Shown one piece after another: positions 1 to 10,879 of a DNA stretch of 64,000 bases. The position numbers and the translations under genes are program-made. The notes beneath the pieces were generated by a model. The model was not told where the DNA came from and ran no database searches. It worked only from the letters and a program-made list of their open reading frames with translations. This stretch comes from Clarkia xantiana subsp. parviflora (lineage: Eukaryota > Streptophyta > Magnoliopsida > Myrtales > Onagraceae), in NCBI GenBank assembly GCA_036873135.1, contig JAPTYO010000007.1:19264763-19328762 (forward strand), in the 5' to 3' direction. The first letter of the stretch is position 1, and the number at the start of each line of letters is the position of its first letter.

Positions 1-789
1 TAACAGATATGTTGGTGTTGTATACCATAACTCCCTCCTTGCATATAATGCTTAGCTTGTATTGCTGGAGTAGATTTTTGTGTATAGGTTACTACCTGGT
101 ATCATTCCTGAGTAGTAATCGTAGTGTAACATGTACCTACGAGTAGAATTGCTTTTGTTAGATAGTTGCAATTTTTATAAGTTTGCAAAAGTATAAAGTG
201 ATGAAATTTTCTTTTTAATCATGCATATGATGAATGAAGTAAAGGAATTTGATACGAGGATTCCTTGTTTGTGTAGGAAACTTCCCTGATGGCAGACATG
301 ATGAGTGTAGGTTATGGTAGGCATATGTTAGGTAGAATTGTCGAGTGCTCCTCAGCTTCGTGCTCCCCAAGTTGCTTGGCGGTTGTATCGCTGTTTCTTG
401 ATTGTTTATATTGCTTTGACTTCTAATAGTGTATGACCTGTTCCTTGTGTAATGCCCCCGGGCTTGTCTATTATTGCGACATGATTTTTATAAAATGCTT
501 GAGACTTTATGTTGTTGACGCGAGGAATATGTGTGTAGTTGTTACTTGGCGTTATTCCAAGGTAATATGCGTCATAATAATGTACCTACGAAAGTAGATT
601 TATCCTTTATTAGATATTTAGAGTTCTCACGACGGATTACAAGAAAGTGTCTAGTGATCACTTCTTTTGAAAATTACTGAGGCTAATAAGCATGAGTTGT
701 ACTTAAACTTTAACATAGATATGCGAAAAGGAGATAGGGAAAATAAAGGGATTGTGATGTGTTTGATGTCCCCATAAGTGATTTGTTGG
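1..789. other. Retroelement flank, no gene
   Basis: This stretch lies beyond the stop codon of the gag-like frame and is probably the interior of the same Gypsy-like element, which would continue to the left of the window. I see no protease, reverse transcriptase or integrase motif in it. Two segments near 140-180 and 580-630 resemble each other (both contain a TGTACCTACGA core followed by similar AT-rich sequence), so there may be an old internal duplication about 450 bp apart. Attribution to the element is an inference from position. Confidence 0.4.
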
Positions 790-2409
790 CTAGTTGATTC
801 TGCCATGTGCCACATAGTTTCTCAATGCTTCTAGCGTGTTGAGCTCTTCAATGTCTCCTTTTGGGGATGGACAAAAGCTGTCGTCATGTACCCAAGTTTT
901 ACTTTGCTTGTGTTCTTCAACATCCTTGTCCAGGAAGGAAGTTGTTGGCTCAGGTTGGCGGTGAGGTTTGTTTTCTGGGAATGCTGCCATACTCCAAAGA
1001 TTGTACGAGTCGTCACAATTGGTTCCATAAGTGACGTTGTTTTTCTGGCGTTTGGCGATAGGTGGATTATCGTCCACGATTTCTTTTCCTTTGCCTTTTT
1101 CTGAAGACTTGACACGAGGCTTCATTTGATGCTTACGGTCATGGTCGATATACTTCCACATTTTTCCTTTTGAGATCAACTTGTTTACATGAAACCTTAA
1201 GTTGACACAGCCATCTGTCTCATGGCCACACACTTCGTGATTCTCGCACCATTTGGTTTTATCTTTTCCCAATGGGCCGTTGCGGAAATTAAAGGGTTTT
1301 TTCCATAGCTTGGTCTCCTTCATTTCTCTTAGGATGACAGATAATGGTGTGTTCAGAGGAACATATATGGCGAGATTGTTATCTTTGAGCCTTTTGGCGT
1401 CTGACTGGAGTGGTTTCTTCTGGCGCGGTTGTCTATTTTCTCCGGAGATGTGTATCTCTTTTTCAATTATTGCCTTCAGGGTTCTTGTTGTCAATCCTGT
1501 GATTGGGATGTCGTTGCCCCTAGCAGGTTTTTTCGGTCCGTCCTTGTGACAGATGTCAGCATCGTCTTGGCTTGTCCTTATGGAAGGATATTTCTTGTGT
1601 ACTTTGGATGACTCTGCTTGAGTCTTTTTTGAAGGGTTGTCGCCTTGATCAATGAATTGCTTTAAATTGCCTTTGAGGATGAGGTTGTTAATGCGGTTGC
1701 GTAGGCTGACGCAATGGTCTGTTTCGTGGCCGAAGACCTCGTGGTTGTCACACCACTTGTCTTTGTCTCTTCCCATTTGGCCTTTCCCGAAGTTGTGTGG
1801 CTCCTTCCACATATTTGAGATCTTCATTTCCCTCAAAATTACAAATGGTGGGGCATTCAAAGGGATGTGGTCGGCGATGTTTACTTCGTTTGGTTTCTCG
1901 AAACCTCCTTGAAAAGGTCGTTTCGGCTGCTTGTACTGGAAGGTATCTTTCATGCATTGCCCCTTTTTTCTCTGGTGCAGTGTGTCTTGATGACTTATGA
2001 CTCGAGACATTGTTCTTATCATCTCAGCTTGTTTGTTGACTGGAGGCAAAGGAGGTGACAGGGTGACGCCTTTGTACTGGAAGGCTTTTTGGTTGGACGG
2101 AGGTGGGTGAGCTGCACATCTTTGGTTCTCTAGAGATTTGCTGAGTGCGAGAAACTCTTCTAGTGCTGCCATCGCTGCTGGAGTAATGGTGGGCATCGAG
2201 TTTGTTCCCGTTCTTTGCTCGTTCTGTGGCCCATTGTCAATTGGTATGGATGAGGCTACAGAAGTAGCTCTTGGGATGCGGGAGGGTCTTGACTGGCTCC
2301 CAGCTGGAGCGTGGTATCCTGCTCTTTTGTTCGTCGGGGAGTTTCTGGGATGGCCGAGCCCTTTCCTTGGGTTTTTCACCTCCTCGGGAGGGTTGTGATC
2401 ACTTGCCAT
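790..2409 (-). CDS. Gag-like protein of a Ty3/Gypsy-type retrotransposon
   Basis: The frame encodes 539 residues and is uninterrupted from an ATG at 2409. The middle and C-terminal parts hold two copies of a zinc-knuckle-like module. Residues about 177-254 contain CDNHEVFGHETDHC, and residues about 345-422 contain CENHEVCGHETDGC. Both are preceded by a PLN-P--VILREMK stretch and a KDK-KWC run. The Cx2Hx4Hx4C spacing and the following hydrophobic segment are usual in Gypsy gag proteins of plants. No pol domain follows within the 789 bases before the window edge. The ATG sits 51 bases inside the LTR border at 2460, with a TGGCGCC primer-binding-like site between. The element could be a gag-only, non-autonomous type, or pol could lie outside the window. 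It is a transposon protein, not a host gene. Confidence 0.75.
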   Translation of the reverse strand: MASDHNPPEEVKNPRKGLGHPRNSPTNKRAGYHAPAGSQSRPSRIPRATSVASSIPIDNGPQNEQRTGTNSMPTITPAAMAALEEFLALSKSLENQRCAAHPPPSNQKAFQYKGVTLSPPLPPVNKQAEMIRTMSRVISHQDTLHQRKKGQCMKDTFQYKQPKRPFQGGFEKPNEVNIADHIPLNAPPFVILREMKISNMWKEPHNFGKGQMGRDKDKWCDNHEVFGHETDHCVSLRNRINNLILKGNLKQFIDQGDNPSKKTQAESSKVHKKYPSIRTSQDDADICHKDGPKKPARGNDIPITGLTTRTLKAIIEKEIHISGENRQPRQKKPLQSDAKRLKDNNLAIYVPLNTPLSVILREMKETKLWKKPFNFRNGPLGKDKTKWCENHEVCGHETDGCVNLRFHVNKLISKGKMWKYIDHDRKHQMKPRVKSSEKGKGKEIVDDNPPIAKRQKNNVTYGTNCDDSYNLWSMAAFPENKPHRQPEPTTSFLDKDVEEHKQSKTWVHDDSFCPSPKGDIEELNTLEALRNYVAHGRIN

Positions 2410-2439
2410 TGTTTTTGTGGTATTGTAGCTTTTTGTTCG

Positions 2440-2459
2440 AATCGCGGAGACGGCGCCAA
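2440..2459 (-). other. Primer-binding-like site next to the LTR
   Basis: Read on the minus strand, the bases just inside the LTR border are TTGGCGCCGTCTCCGCG. The start TGGCGCCGT is the usual sequence at this place in many plant Gypsy elements, where minus-strand DNA synthesis is primed. It sits between the LTR end (ACGCAACA) and the gag ATG, which supports the orientation of the element. Confidence 0.6.
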
Positions 2460-2574
2460 TGTTGCGTCCGGGACGACTGAGGTCACGAGGACGCGTCTGA
2501 GGTTGTGCGGGTGTAACCCTTCCAACGGAGGTTGTGACCCGGCAAGGTGGTGACCCGGTGAGGTTCGAGTCTCG

Positions 2575-2672
2575 GATCGGCTGTGACTCGGTACGGATGA
2601 GACCCGGTACGGATGAGACCCGGTACGGATGTGACTCAGGGCGGATGTGACTCAGGGCGGATGTGACTCAGG
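2575..2672. repeat. Short tandem repeats in the LTR
   Basis: A unit of about 17-19 bases (forms GGTACGGATGAGACCC and CAGGGCGGATGTGACT) is repeated about five times. The tract lies in the R/U5 part of the LTR. Confidence 0.75.
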
Positions 2673-2708
2673 GCGTCGGAACCTGCACTAAGGACCAATG
2701 CTAGCACG

Positions 2709-2730
2709 GAGAGGGGGGGGGGGGGGGGGT
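2709..2730 (+). repeat. Poly-G run
   Basis: An uninterrupted run of about 19 G flanked by GAGA and TGGTGG lies inside the LTR. Its length is prone to sequencing error. Confidence 0.8.
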
Positions 2731-2881
2731 GGTGGTGCTAGCGGAGCCCTCTCCGATGCCTAAGTTACTATAGTGGCAAAAGGGTAATTTCTAGAGAGAG
2801 AAAGTTCTAGAGAGAAGTCAGAGCTCAAAATACCAAAGTTGGGCAAATGAGAGAGTGAGTGAAAATGGGTGGCCAAGGCCT

Positions 2882-2894
2882 CCTATTTATAGGC
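2882..2894 (-). promoter_or_regulatory. TATA box of the LTR promoter
   Basis: The minus strand reads GCCTATAAATAGGAGG, a near-ideal plant TATA box, about 430 bases before the primer-binding-like site. This fits the U3/R border of the LTR and a transcript running into gag. Confidence 0.6.
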
Positions 2895-3077
2895 TTCCTT
2901 GAGACCGGACCCGGTTTTAGAGCGGTTCAACGACGGTTCAAGGAGACAAACGGGAACCGTCATCCACATTGGTAATGCACGAACTTGACTTCTCTACACG
3001 TAACGGCGATCGCGGGTACGGTAGTAGCGCGATACCCGTAAGGCAATCCGGACCTCGTCGAACTTGGGCAATTCGGC

Positions 3078-3200
3078 GAGGTCCGAATTGTCACGCAACC
3101 CGGACTTCCGGGTTGCGGGCAATCCGGAGGTCCGGATTGCCGCAACCCAGAGGTCCGGGTTGCTGCAACCCGGAGGTCCGGGTTGCTGCAACCCGGACGC
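3078..3200. repeat. Palindromic CCGGAC/GTCCGG tandem repeats
   Basis: A unit of about 27 bases around GCAACCCGGAGGTCCGGGTT is repeated about four times with variants. Each unit is itself an inverted repeat, so the tract can form hairpins on either strand. It lies in U3, upstream of the TATA box on the minus strand. Confidence 0.75.
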
Positions 3201-3479
3201 GCGTAAACGCGCCTCCGGACCGTTTTTATACCGTGGGAGGTGTTTTTCGGAGCCGAGATGTAATTTTTGACGTGTTTGCGAGGCCCGAAACGTAAATACG
3301 AACCCGAATTGGACATTTATCCATCATTCATGACCTGAAATTTTAAGGGTAATTCTTATGTTTAAAACAAAAAAGTTGCTGCATTATCAAAGAAAATAGT
3401 TTATTTGTAAAGAAAGTTAAAAAGGAGGTATTTCCATTATAATAATTTTTAAATCAGAATTTAGTCTTTCGAGGCAGAT

Positions 3480-3551
3480 GCCTTCGTAGCATAGTGGTAG
3501 TGCGTTCGCTTCGTAAGCGAAAGGTCGTGAGTTCGATCCTCGCCGAGGGCT
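3480..3551 (+). tRNA. tRNA-Thr (anticodon CGU)
   Basis: The 72-base gene folds as a cloverleaf. The acceptor stem is GCCTTCG/CGAGGGC with one G-U pair. The anticodon stem TTCGC/GCGAA encloses the loop TTCGTAA, giving anticodon CGT for codon ACG (Thr). The T arm GTGAG-TTCGATC-CTCGC is complete. A run of five T starts two bases after the end, as expected for Pol III termination. There is no intron. Confidence 0.93.
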
Positions 3552-3731
3552 CTTTTTCAACTTTTTTTTGATAAATTTCCAGGCGTCGATGAAACTGAAA
3601 TTCCCGTATTTCTTTTCATTTTGAGTTGGCCCAAATATCAATTTAGTTGGGCCCAGCTTTAATTTTCAATTATAATCTCATAAAACCTTACTTCTTGATT
3701 ACAGGAGGTAAACCCTACTAGCCTCACCGCA

Positions 3732-4754
3732 ATGTCCCTTCTTCGGAGGACGGCCACTCTCAGTGGCCGAAATTACTCAACCGCCATCGCCGCCGGTGCC
3801 ACCGCCTTTCGTTCGCCCACCCCCGGCTACCCCAATCCTAGCCCGATCACCATCCCGGATAGGCCCACCGCCGCTTACTACGACGAGCTGATCAACGTAG
3901 CCGGCCGCCATGGTGACTTGGACACTCTCCACAACCTCCTCCACAAGCGCATGAGAGACGGCATCTTCAACACCACCGAGACCTTCAAGTTCCTCACCGC
4001 CACGGAACCCTCCCTCTCTGCCCTCGACGATCTTCTCCGGACTCTAACGCGCCTGGACCGGGGAATCACCCGCAAGAACGCCTTCGACACGCTAATCGCT
4101 CGCCTATGCAAAATCGGGCGAGTCCAGGACGCGCTGCGAGTGGCGGAGGCGATGCTCGGCGGTGCGTGCACCGCCAACGCAGTCACGTTCCATCCGATCA
4201 TCAGTTCGCTCACGCGGTGTAAGGACGTGGAAAGCGCGTGGAGAGTCGTGGAGGCGTTGAGGGATAGAGGTATAGCTCTCGACGTGACTGCTTACAACTA
4301 CTTTCTCACGAGCTACTGTGTCGCCGGCGACATCCACTCGGCAGCGGCGATGGTTGACCAGATGGCGAAGGATGGTATGAGAGCAGACACGCGTACGTAC
4401 GACGCGCTGGTTCTAGGGGCGTGCAGAGCAGGGAAAGTAGAAGGCGCGTTGGCGATACTGAGGAGAATGGCGGACGAGGGGGTTCCGGCGCTGTACTCCA
4501 CGCATGCGCACGTTATCAAAGCTATGCTTAAGTGTGGCTATCATGCGCAGGCGGTGGAGTTTGTGAAAAACTGTGGCGGTGGAGATCGGGCTTTAGAGAC
4601 GGAGAGCTCTGGGATCTTGGCTGCTGGGTTGATTAAGGAGAAGAGGTTCGAGCTAGCGAAGTCGGTCTTGGAAGAAATGGCGCGCAAGGGTCTGAGAATG
4701 GGGGAGAAATTAAGTAACTTCTATAATCAAGTTACAGATGGGTCCCACCGTTAA
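3732..4754 (+). CDS. Small P-class pentatricopeptide repeat (PPR) protein
   Basis: The single-exon gene encodes 340 residues. The N-terminus (MSLLRRTATLSGRNYSTA) is Arg/Ser/Thr-rich with few acidic residues, like a mitochondrial presequence. About five or six degenerate 35-residue helix-turn-helix repeats follow, at about 116-150, 151-185, 186-220, 221-255, 256-287 and 288-322. Typical signatures are DALVLGACRAGKVEGALAIL and YNYFLTSYCVAGDIHSAAAM. There is no E, DYW or SMR domain, so it is a P-class protein. PPR proteins bind organellar RNA in a sequence-specific way and guide its processing or translation; the target here is unknown. The absence of introns is normal for the family. Local GC content is clearly higher than the surroundings. 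It starts 180 bases after the tRNA-Thr gene and faces the 3' end of RNR1. Confidence 0.88.
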   Translation: MSLLRRTATLSGRNYSTAIAAGATAFRSPTPGYPNPSPITIPDRPTAAYYDELINVAGRHGDLDTLHNLLHKRMRDGIFNTTETFKFLTATEPSLSALDDLLRTLTRLDRGITRKNAFDTLIARLCKIGRVQDALRVAEAMLGGACTANAVTFHPIISSLTRCKDVESAWRVVEALRDRGIALDVTAYNYFLTSYCVAGDIHSAAAMVDQMAKDGMRADTRTYDALVLGACRAGKVEGALAILRRMADEGVPALYSTHAHVIKAMLKCGYHAQAVEFVKNCGGGDRALETESSGILAAGLIKEKRFELAKSVLEEMARKGLRMGEKLSNFYNQVTDGSHR

Positions 4755-5120
4755 AGCGTGTAATTAATTATTACATTTTAATAAGATGGGTCTCGTCTAT
4801 ATTTTTTTTTACTTAAAAATGTAATCTTGGTTGAGATGTATCATGAATTGAAAATGTTAATAACATTCAAAGCGTCACTGACTAAACTTTCTACCCAAAA
4901 TTGACAAGAAGTATCATAACTTTACCTCTTATTAAGTTTAGTAGAAGCTGCTGGAGATTTCTGTACTTGAAAAGCCCAGCACCGTTTGATAAGGCTTCTT
5001 CTTGCAAACAAATGCACCATTTAGTGCAATGTTTGTGTGTAATGCTGATGGGTAAATCTAATTCCGCTGCAAAATAGAACAGTAAACAACGTCCCAGGTT
5101 GTCTGTCTCGGAAGATTCTC
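4755..5120. other. Convergent 3' intergenic region
   Basis: This holds the 3' ends of the PPR gene (+) and RNR1 (-). It is AT-rich, with AATAAG-like signals after the PPR stop. I see nothing else in it. Confidence 0.6.
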
Positions 5121-8100
5121 TCAAATGGCTTCCTTGAGAGAGATGAAGTCATCGCGAGGATGGGCGTCTTCCACCCGAACTAACACTTCATCTCCTACCT
5201 GGACACCCAAAGACACCCATGCAGAAGCTTGGAGTCCAACCTGAATAACACAAAATGGTCATTATTTCCATATCATGGATGGATTCATGGCCGGAAAGAT
5301 AAGGGCAAAAAGCTCTCACATCCAGCAAGAGCAGAGCGGCTACTCTATCTTTGATAAACTTTAGGACTAATGCTCGGTGTTTCTTCTCCTTGGGTTGCCG
5401 TCTCATGTATTCAATGATCCAATATTTAAGACTGCTTCCTGACAGCTTCTTGGCTGTTTTAAAGCTCACGTTTACACTCGAAGCAATCCCTTCTAGCTGA
5501 CCCGCATTATAAGGCAGGGGTTCTCCCCGAAGGAATGCCTTGACCTGCAAGCAACCATGTGTATATTGTGATTATCAGAGCACTGCAGAAGTATGGTTAC
5601 ATTACATATATTACAGTTTTTACTAATATCTTAGCTACTAAAACTAACAGTGAGCAAAACTTCTAGATTACGGATGAGGTTTCTGCTTCTAATCCAGCTG
5701 AGATAAACTATATTTTTCAAACTGACCTGATAATGTGCGAGAAGATCCATATATCTACGTATGGGAGATGTAAACTGGACATAACCAGGAAGCCCAAGAA
5801 CACCATGCGGTATAGGCTGCCTGTAATCAATTTCAGCAGCTCGCATGAACTTGACCATTGCTGAACTTCTAACAGGCCCCTCGGGAAGATGTGCAAATAC
5901 CGAAACGTCAATATTAGTTTGCGGTTGGCCCCTATAAGGCAAGGGGATTTTGTTGAGACAACCAAAGGAAGCTATAGCTTCTCCACACAGTATCATCATC
6001 TCAGAGACAAGTCTCATAGCAGGGTTAGCCTGGTCTTCCACATAGAGATTAATTAATGGCTCAGGCTCATCAGGATTTACCACCTTAATACGCGTTTCAA
6101 TATTTGCTGCGTCTACTGCACCCTGAAAAGAGTCGGAACAATAACTTAAATTCAACACAAGTTTTTCCTAAGGGAAGTAGGATATACTGATCTTTTCAGA
6201 GAAATAGATTTCTTCAATTCAACTAACCTGCTGGCGACGCCATTGCAACCGCGTTGTTGCAGCTTCTGACAATAGCCTCAGTTCAACTTCCTCTTCCAGA
6301 TTCAAATGAATCAGCTCGGATGCACTTTCATATGTCAGCATATATGTTGGTTTGATCAAAGAATTATCCACGGAGAATTCTGCAATGCTGATGTGTCCAT
6401 TCATACACGTCAACTGTATATCTTCATTTCATATCTACTCAGAAATCTTGAAAGTTAAAGCATGTGTTTGTCTAAACAATTTTAGTTCAGCGATCAAACG
6501 TCTAATATAAAGAAATGGGATAAAGGAGAGGTGGAGTGCAAAGACATCACCAGAGGATACACGAGAAAATGAAGTAAAAAATTATTTAATCTAGGATCGC
6601 TAATGGAGTTCTTTTTTTTTTAATCTTATGCTAATGGAGTTCAGAGTCATCATTATATTACTCATCTTAATTCAACAATTCTGCAGGGAAGTAAGTATCA
6701 ATCTTAATAGCCATAGCCCATAGGCCCTCCTGTGGTTATACATCTCTATACCTTGTTAAGAATCAGGTCTAAGAGATCCATTTCTATCTCACATTGGAAT
6801 GTACAACATTCAGAAACTCAGGCGCATATAGATTACTAGAATTACCTGCCATCAGAATGCAGAATAACAGACACACTAACAGCATGGCAGACATCTCCTT
6901 GTCTTAAACTCATTCCTTTCATAGCAAGTTTCTCTGGAAACATTGGATAAGTGGCAGTAGGCAAGAAAATAGAAGTTCCTCTCTTCCTTGCATCCCTGAA
7001 AGTTTTAAGTAAACAATAGAAGCAATTAGTTTCCTGGAAACAAAAGGAAAACTGAAACTAATCCATGACGAAAAGTAGCCTTGTTGGTAGCAACTTCCCC
7101 TAGGCACCTAATCCATGGATGTTTCAGGTTTGAAACTCGCCCCTTAACAAAACAAAAAACTTAGTCCATGAAACTTTGGATTACCTATCAACTCGACTCC
7201 CGGGTTTAACAAATCTAGTCGCATCTGCTACATGTATCCAGATTCCAACCCGTCCATCCGACAACCTTTCTGCACTCAGGGCATCATCAAGCTGCATGTC
7301 AGTTCAACAGAAATTTGAGATTCAACTAACAACATACATGTCTCTTCCAACTGTAAGTGGTACTCTTGCGGATACCAAAATGGTGATGGATCTACTTTAA
7401 ATTCCCATCAAGTTCAATGGCCCATATCAAAGGAAGTAGATGCTCACGGTAAAACAAAAATTGGCATTACCTCATCTGCCTCATCAACATCAATGGCGTA
7501 AACCTTGAGCTGAGTCAAATCTTTCCTGTCAATCTAACAAAATGAAATTATTACCTGAAGCACAGAAACACTGTAAACATGCAATTGTAAAATCATATCC
7601 AGCATAGTCATTGTATATCCAATAAGATCCCCACCTGTAGTTGTGTTGGCATGTACACATTTAAGGGCCAAAAGGACTTCTACCAAATAAGATTTTCAGT
7701 GTACAGTTGCGTGCCTGAGTTTTCTCTATCTGTCTTGCCCTATTCATATGTTTTATTTCTCATTGCAACTTGTTCACCGAAAGAAATCTATATTTATTTA
7801 TGAATGAATCAAGTGTGATGCATTTCATGCTCTAAGTCTAAAGTACATGAAGGGCATACCTCATCTGGATCCGCAGAGTCTGCAAGAAGACTTTCACCAG
7901 CAGATATTATCTCATCTGAATGAATAGTGTGAAGATTTAGCTTCAACAGCTCCAGATTGACGTGCACAGGAAAATACCCAATATCTATAAGAAGAGTCAT
8001 GGCTGAGGATGCTGTTTTAGTCCGTCCCATTGCTTTAAGAACCTGATGGATAACAAACAACAAAGTATGAGAAGGAAAGCACGCAATTAGATACACCTAT

Positions 8101-10414
8101 AAGCTGCACGACATTAATCAAAGAAAGGATAACTGCAAGCATAGTTCTAGGCAAGTGCAGAAAATACCAAAAAAAAAAAACATATAAAATGATGTGTTGC
8201 AAAAAGAAAATTGTCAACTATGATCAAACTTATGGTTTCTACTTGAGAAAGCTACATGGCTGAAAGCACGCAAGAAGGAAAAAATAAAATAAGATAAACC
8301 TAAAAAAGCTGCAATCTGAGGAATTAGGCAATTTACCGATCCAGCCATTTTTTTCTGGTCATCACTCTTGCAATCATCAATAGCATAACATTCCAAGGAT
8401 TCAATTTTGAGACGAATGTTTTCATCATTAAGCCAAGAAGATTTCCGAGGTTTAGCCTGAAAAGTCAATTTCTTAGCAGATGTGAGTAGTTCCACAAATT
8501 CCTGAAGTTCCTTGTCAGCAGCCTCTTGCGCAAGCTTTCTCTGCATTAGTTCTTCCATCTATTATTGGAAAACAGATATCATGTCATCATCAAGTGCTAA
8601 GTAAAGAAGGACAATATATAAACACTGCCAGCAGTCGCCATCAATGACAAGACTGAACTATAAAATTGTGTCCAAACTGTAGAAAAAATGTTAAACATGT
8701 GTTGCTACTGGAAACTCCATTAAGAGAAAAGAGACTGATATACTGAAATACAATGGCCTTTTAGCTTATCAACACTATTTTTGATGGTAAATATTAACAC
8801 TATAAACTGAATAAGATCATCAATATAATATTTATAAAAAAATACATGTTGCAAGAGCAACATGGGATGGTTCTTAGATTTAAAAGGCCATGTTTTAAAA
8901 AGCCAATGATTTTGACTAAAGTTTACCTTGATTTATCTGTTTAAACATACCTGTTCAGTAGGCCGAGGCCCATATATTGACCGGGAACCTTTTTTCTCAA
9001 GTACGGTGAAGTAAATATCATCCCTTGAAAGCAAAAGATGTGCACAGTAGCTTTCCGTTGGTTCCGAACTACCAAAAATCATCTGTAAAACATATAAGTC
9101 ACAATAAAAGCAACATAATAATAAACATCTAATGATTTTGAAAATTAAGTACCTCAGCTAATTCTTTTGTTGTAACTGATTTATTGTTTTCAAGAAGTTC
9201 AATCCATGCAAACTCAAGCAGGGTTGGGTCCTGCAAAAGATATACTGATTAGTTACTTCATCAACAACAACACATCCTCTATGTTTAATAAATAAATATT
9301 ATAGAAAAACGAACCAAGTTTTTCTCAGCTCTTTGAGCAAAGTCAGAAATCTTCATAGGGTCAAAATTTTCAATACCAGGGACAACGAAAGTAATCTGCT
9401 GAGGCTTAATGGATGATGTGACACCATTCTGTCATAAAAATCATGAAAGAATTTAGTAATTAAAACTTGCTTGGTGAAATGACTATGGAAAGAGAATAAT
9501 AACTTCAAAACACCTAGCTGCAGGTAGTTGTTTCTAGTAAAACCTGATCAGACACCATCCAATTCTTTTTGCCATCAGGCTTCTGAGCAACAGCCAGCAA
9601 CACTTTCTCAGCATCCTTTCTAAATTCCAATAAGCAACCTTTTACCAAAGCTCGACTCTGAAGCTTGTCTTCTAGAACCTCCCCTTCGACTGTGATTACG
9701 ATCCTGTGTCCAATAATCAGTTCCTAAGAAGTTCTAAGCAGACGAAAGTCACGAAACAGCATGAGCAACTAATACAAGAAACTAAGGGAGCACATTCTGA
9801 ACTTAGATATAAGCCAAGAACTTCCACAGCATTGATTTTGATGGATAAATTCAAAGGTCTACAGTTCCAAACGAGCTCAAATGCAGCAAACGAATCAAAA
9901 GATGTTGGAGTTCATGGACTGAGTCTATCAATTGATGGACGCAAACAGATAATTATCTGAGACACTTCTGCAGTCATTCGAAACAACGCTACGTCTCAAT
10001 ACTGTTAAGCCTCCGTTGCCTAGTAACATTTGATACTATCGATTCTCTCTATAGCTCCAAACTTCAATTTTTTAACCACGTGATAATTGGTGGAAATTAC
10101 TGTTCAAATTAGATTAAGTGCTTGAAATTGAAGTAATTCGCGTACTTGGAAGCAGAACAAGCAGTTTTGCGTCTGCGAGCATCTCTGAGCTCTTCCAAGA
10201 CGGTGTCGAGGAGACGCTCGACAGAGCAGCTACGCAGGCCTCCATAACTGGAAAGACTGAGCTGGCGAGGGTAGACCGGAAGCTGAGAGCTGAACCTGGA
10301 GAGACAAAGGCCCAAGGCTCTGAGGCAATGGACGCGGCCACCGAGCAGATAATGAGGCGGTGCGGAAGCGGAGCAGAAGATGGAGCAGCCATTGACTGCT
10401 CGAACCGCCATCAT
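5121..10414 (-). CDS. RNR1: Organellar RNase II/R-family 3'-5' exoribonuclease (RNR1 type)
   Basis: Fourteen exons: 10146-10414, 9544-9703, 9315-9428, 9153-9230, 8951-9082, 8337-8558, 7860-8042, 7471-7533, 7185-7291, 6846-6995, 6228-6387, 5727-6122, 5320-5544, 5121-5240. All borders are GT-AG and the lengths sum to 2379 bases, giving 792 residues, close to the roughly 800 of Arabidopsis RNR1. The N-terminus is basic and Ser-rich, fitting plastid and/or mitochondrial import. The RNB catalytic centre spans the exon 8/9 junction (AIDVDEADE, then LDDALS; residues about 399-413). The substrate-binding motif SPIRRYMDLLAHYQ lies at the end of exon 12. The last exon gives the S1-like end with VQVGDEVLVRVED. 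The enzyme degrades and trims RNA from the 3' end; the Arabidopsis protein matures chloroplast rRNA and mRNA 3' ends. No exon is broken. The first of the two ATGs at the start was chosen. Confidence 0.93.
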
Positions 10415-10879
10415 CGTGTGTAACTTAACTGTGTGTAAGTAGGAGGAGGAGGAATCATGCGGTGTATATGTATGTATAGGAGAGGAAGATTAACGTAGGA
10501 AAGAAAAAAGTGAAGCGTGGCGTTGTAACTCTGAGGTCAGGGATGAGATACATATTTTCTTTCTAGATAAATTAGTCAGATAAAACTTAAAAGATCACAA
10601 CTTAAAAAAAAAAAATGGATATTACAATTTACAACCACCATACTAATTTCATAAAAATGGTCACTTTATCCTTCAAGTACGGGATGAGGGAAATGGATGA
10701 ATAAACTAGGAAGATTCAAGTCCAAGTTGAATAAGCTGCTAATCTTATACACACAATGTCCACACAGTGCAGAACGATATACACAACAGAAACAGACTAA
10801 ACGAACTCTCCAAGATAGTCCTCTGTAACATAACTGAGAAACAATGGCCTTATGAAATAAGTTCACTCATCAACTTCAA
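10415..10879. other. Intergenic region, RNR1 promoter and rhomboid 3' end
   Basis: Both neighbouring genes are on the minus strand, so this 465-bp gap holds the RNR1 promoter (right of 10414 there is a TATACATA-like stretch on the minus strand near 10470) and the 3' UTR of the rhomboid gene. No further gene is visible. Confidence 0.5.

Larger units (their letters stand above)
2460..3315 (-). repeat. 5' LTR of the Gypsy-like element
   Basis: On the minus strand the segment starts TGTCCAATTC and ends GGACGCAACA, so it has the TG...CA ends of an LTR, and the primer-binding-like site follows directly. A TATA box lies in the middle. The inner end is well supported; the outer end (3315) is inferred only from the TG and could be off. 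The second LTR would lie outside the window, so no target duplication can be tested. The LTR carries two tandem-repeat tracts and a poly-G run. Confidence 0.6.

Noticed and set aside
2960..3316. Overlapping Pro/Gly-rich frames in the LTR
   Set aside because: Open in several frames on both strands because of the CCGGAC tandem repeats.
9706..9960. 84-codon plus-strand frame
   Set aside because: It lies in the first intron of RNR1 on the opposite strand and has no recognisable feature.
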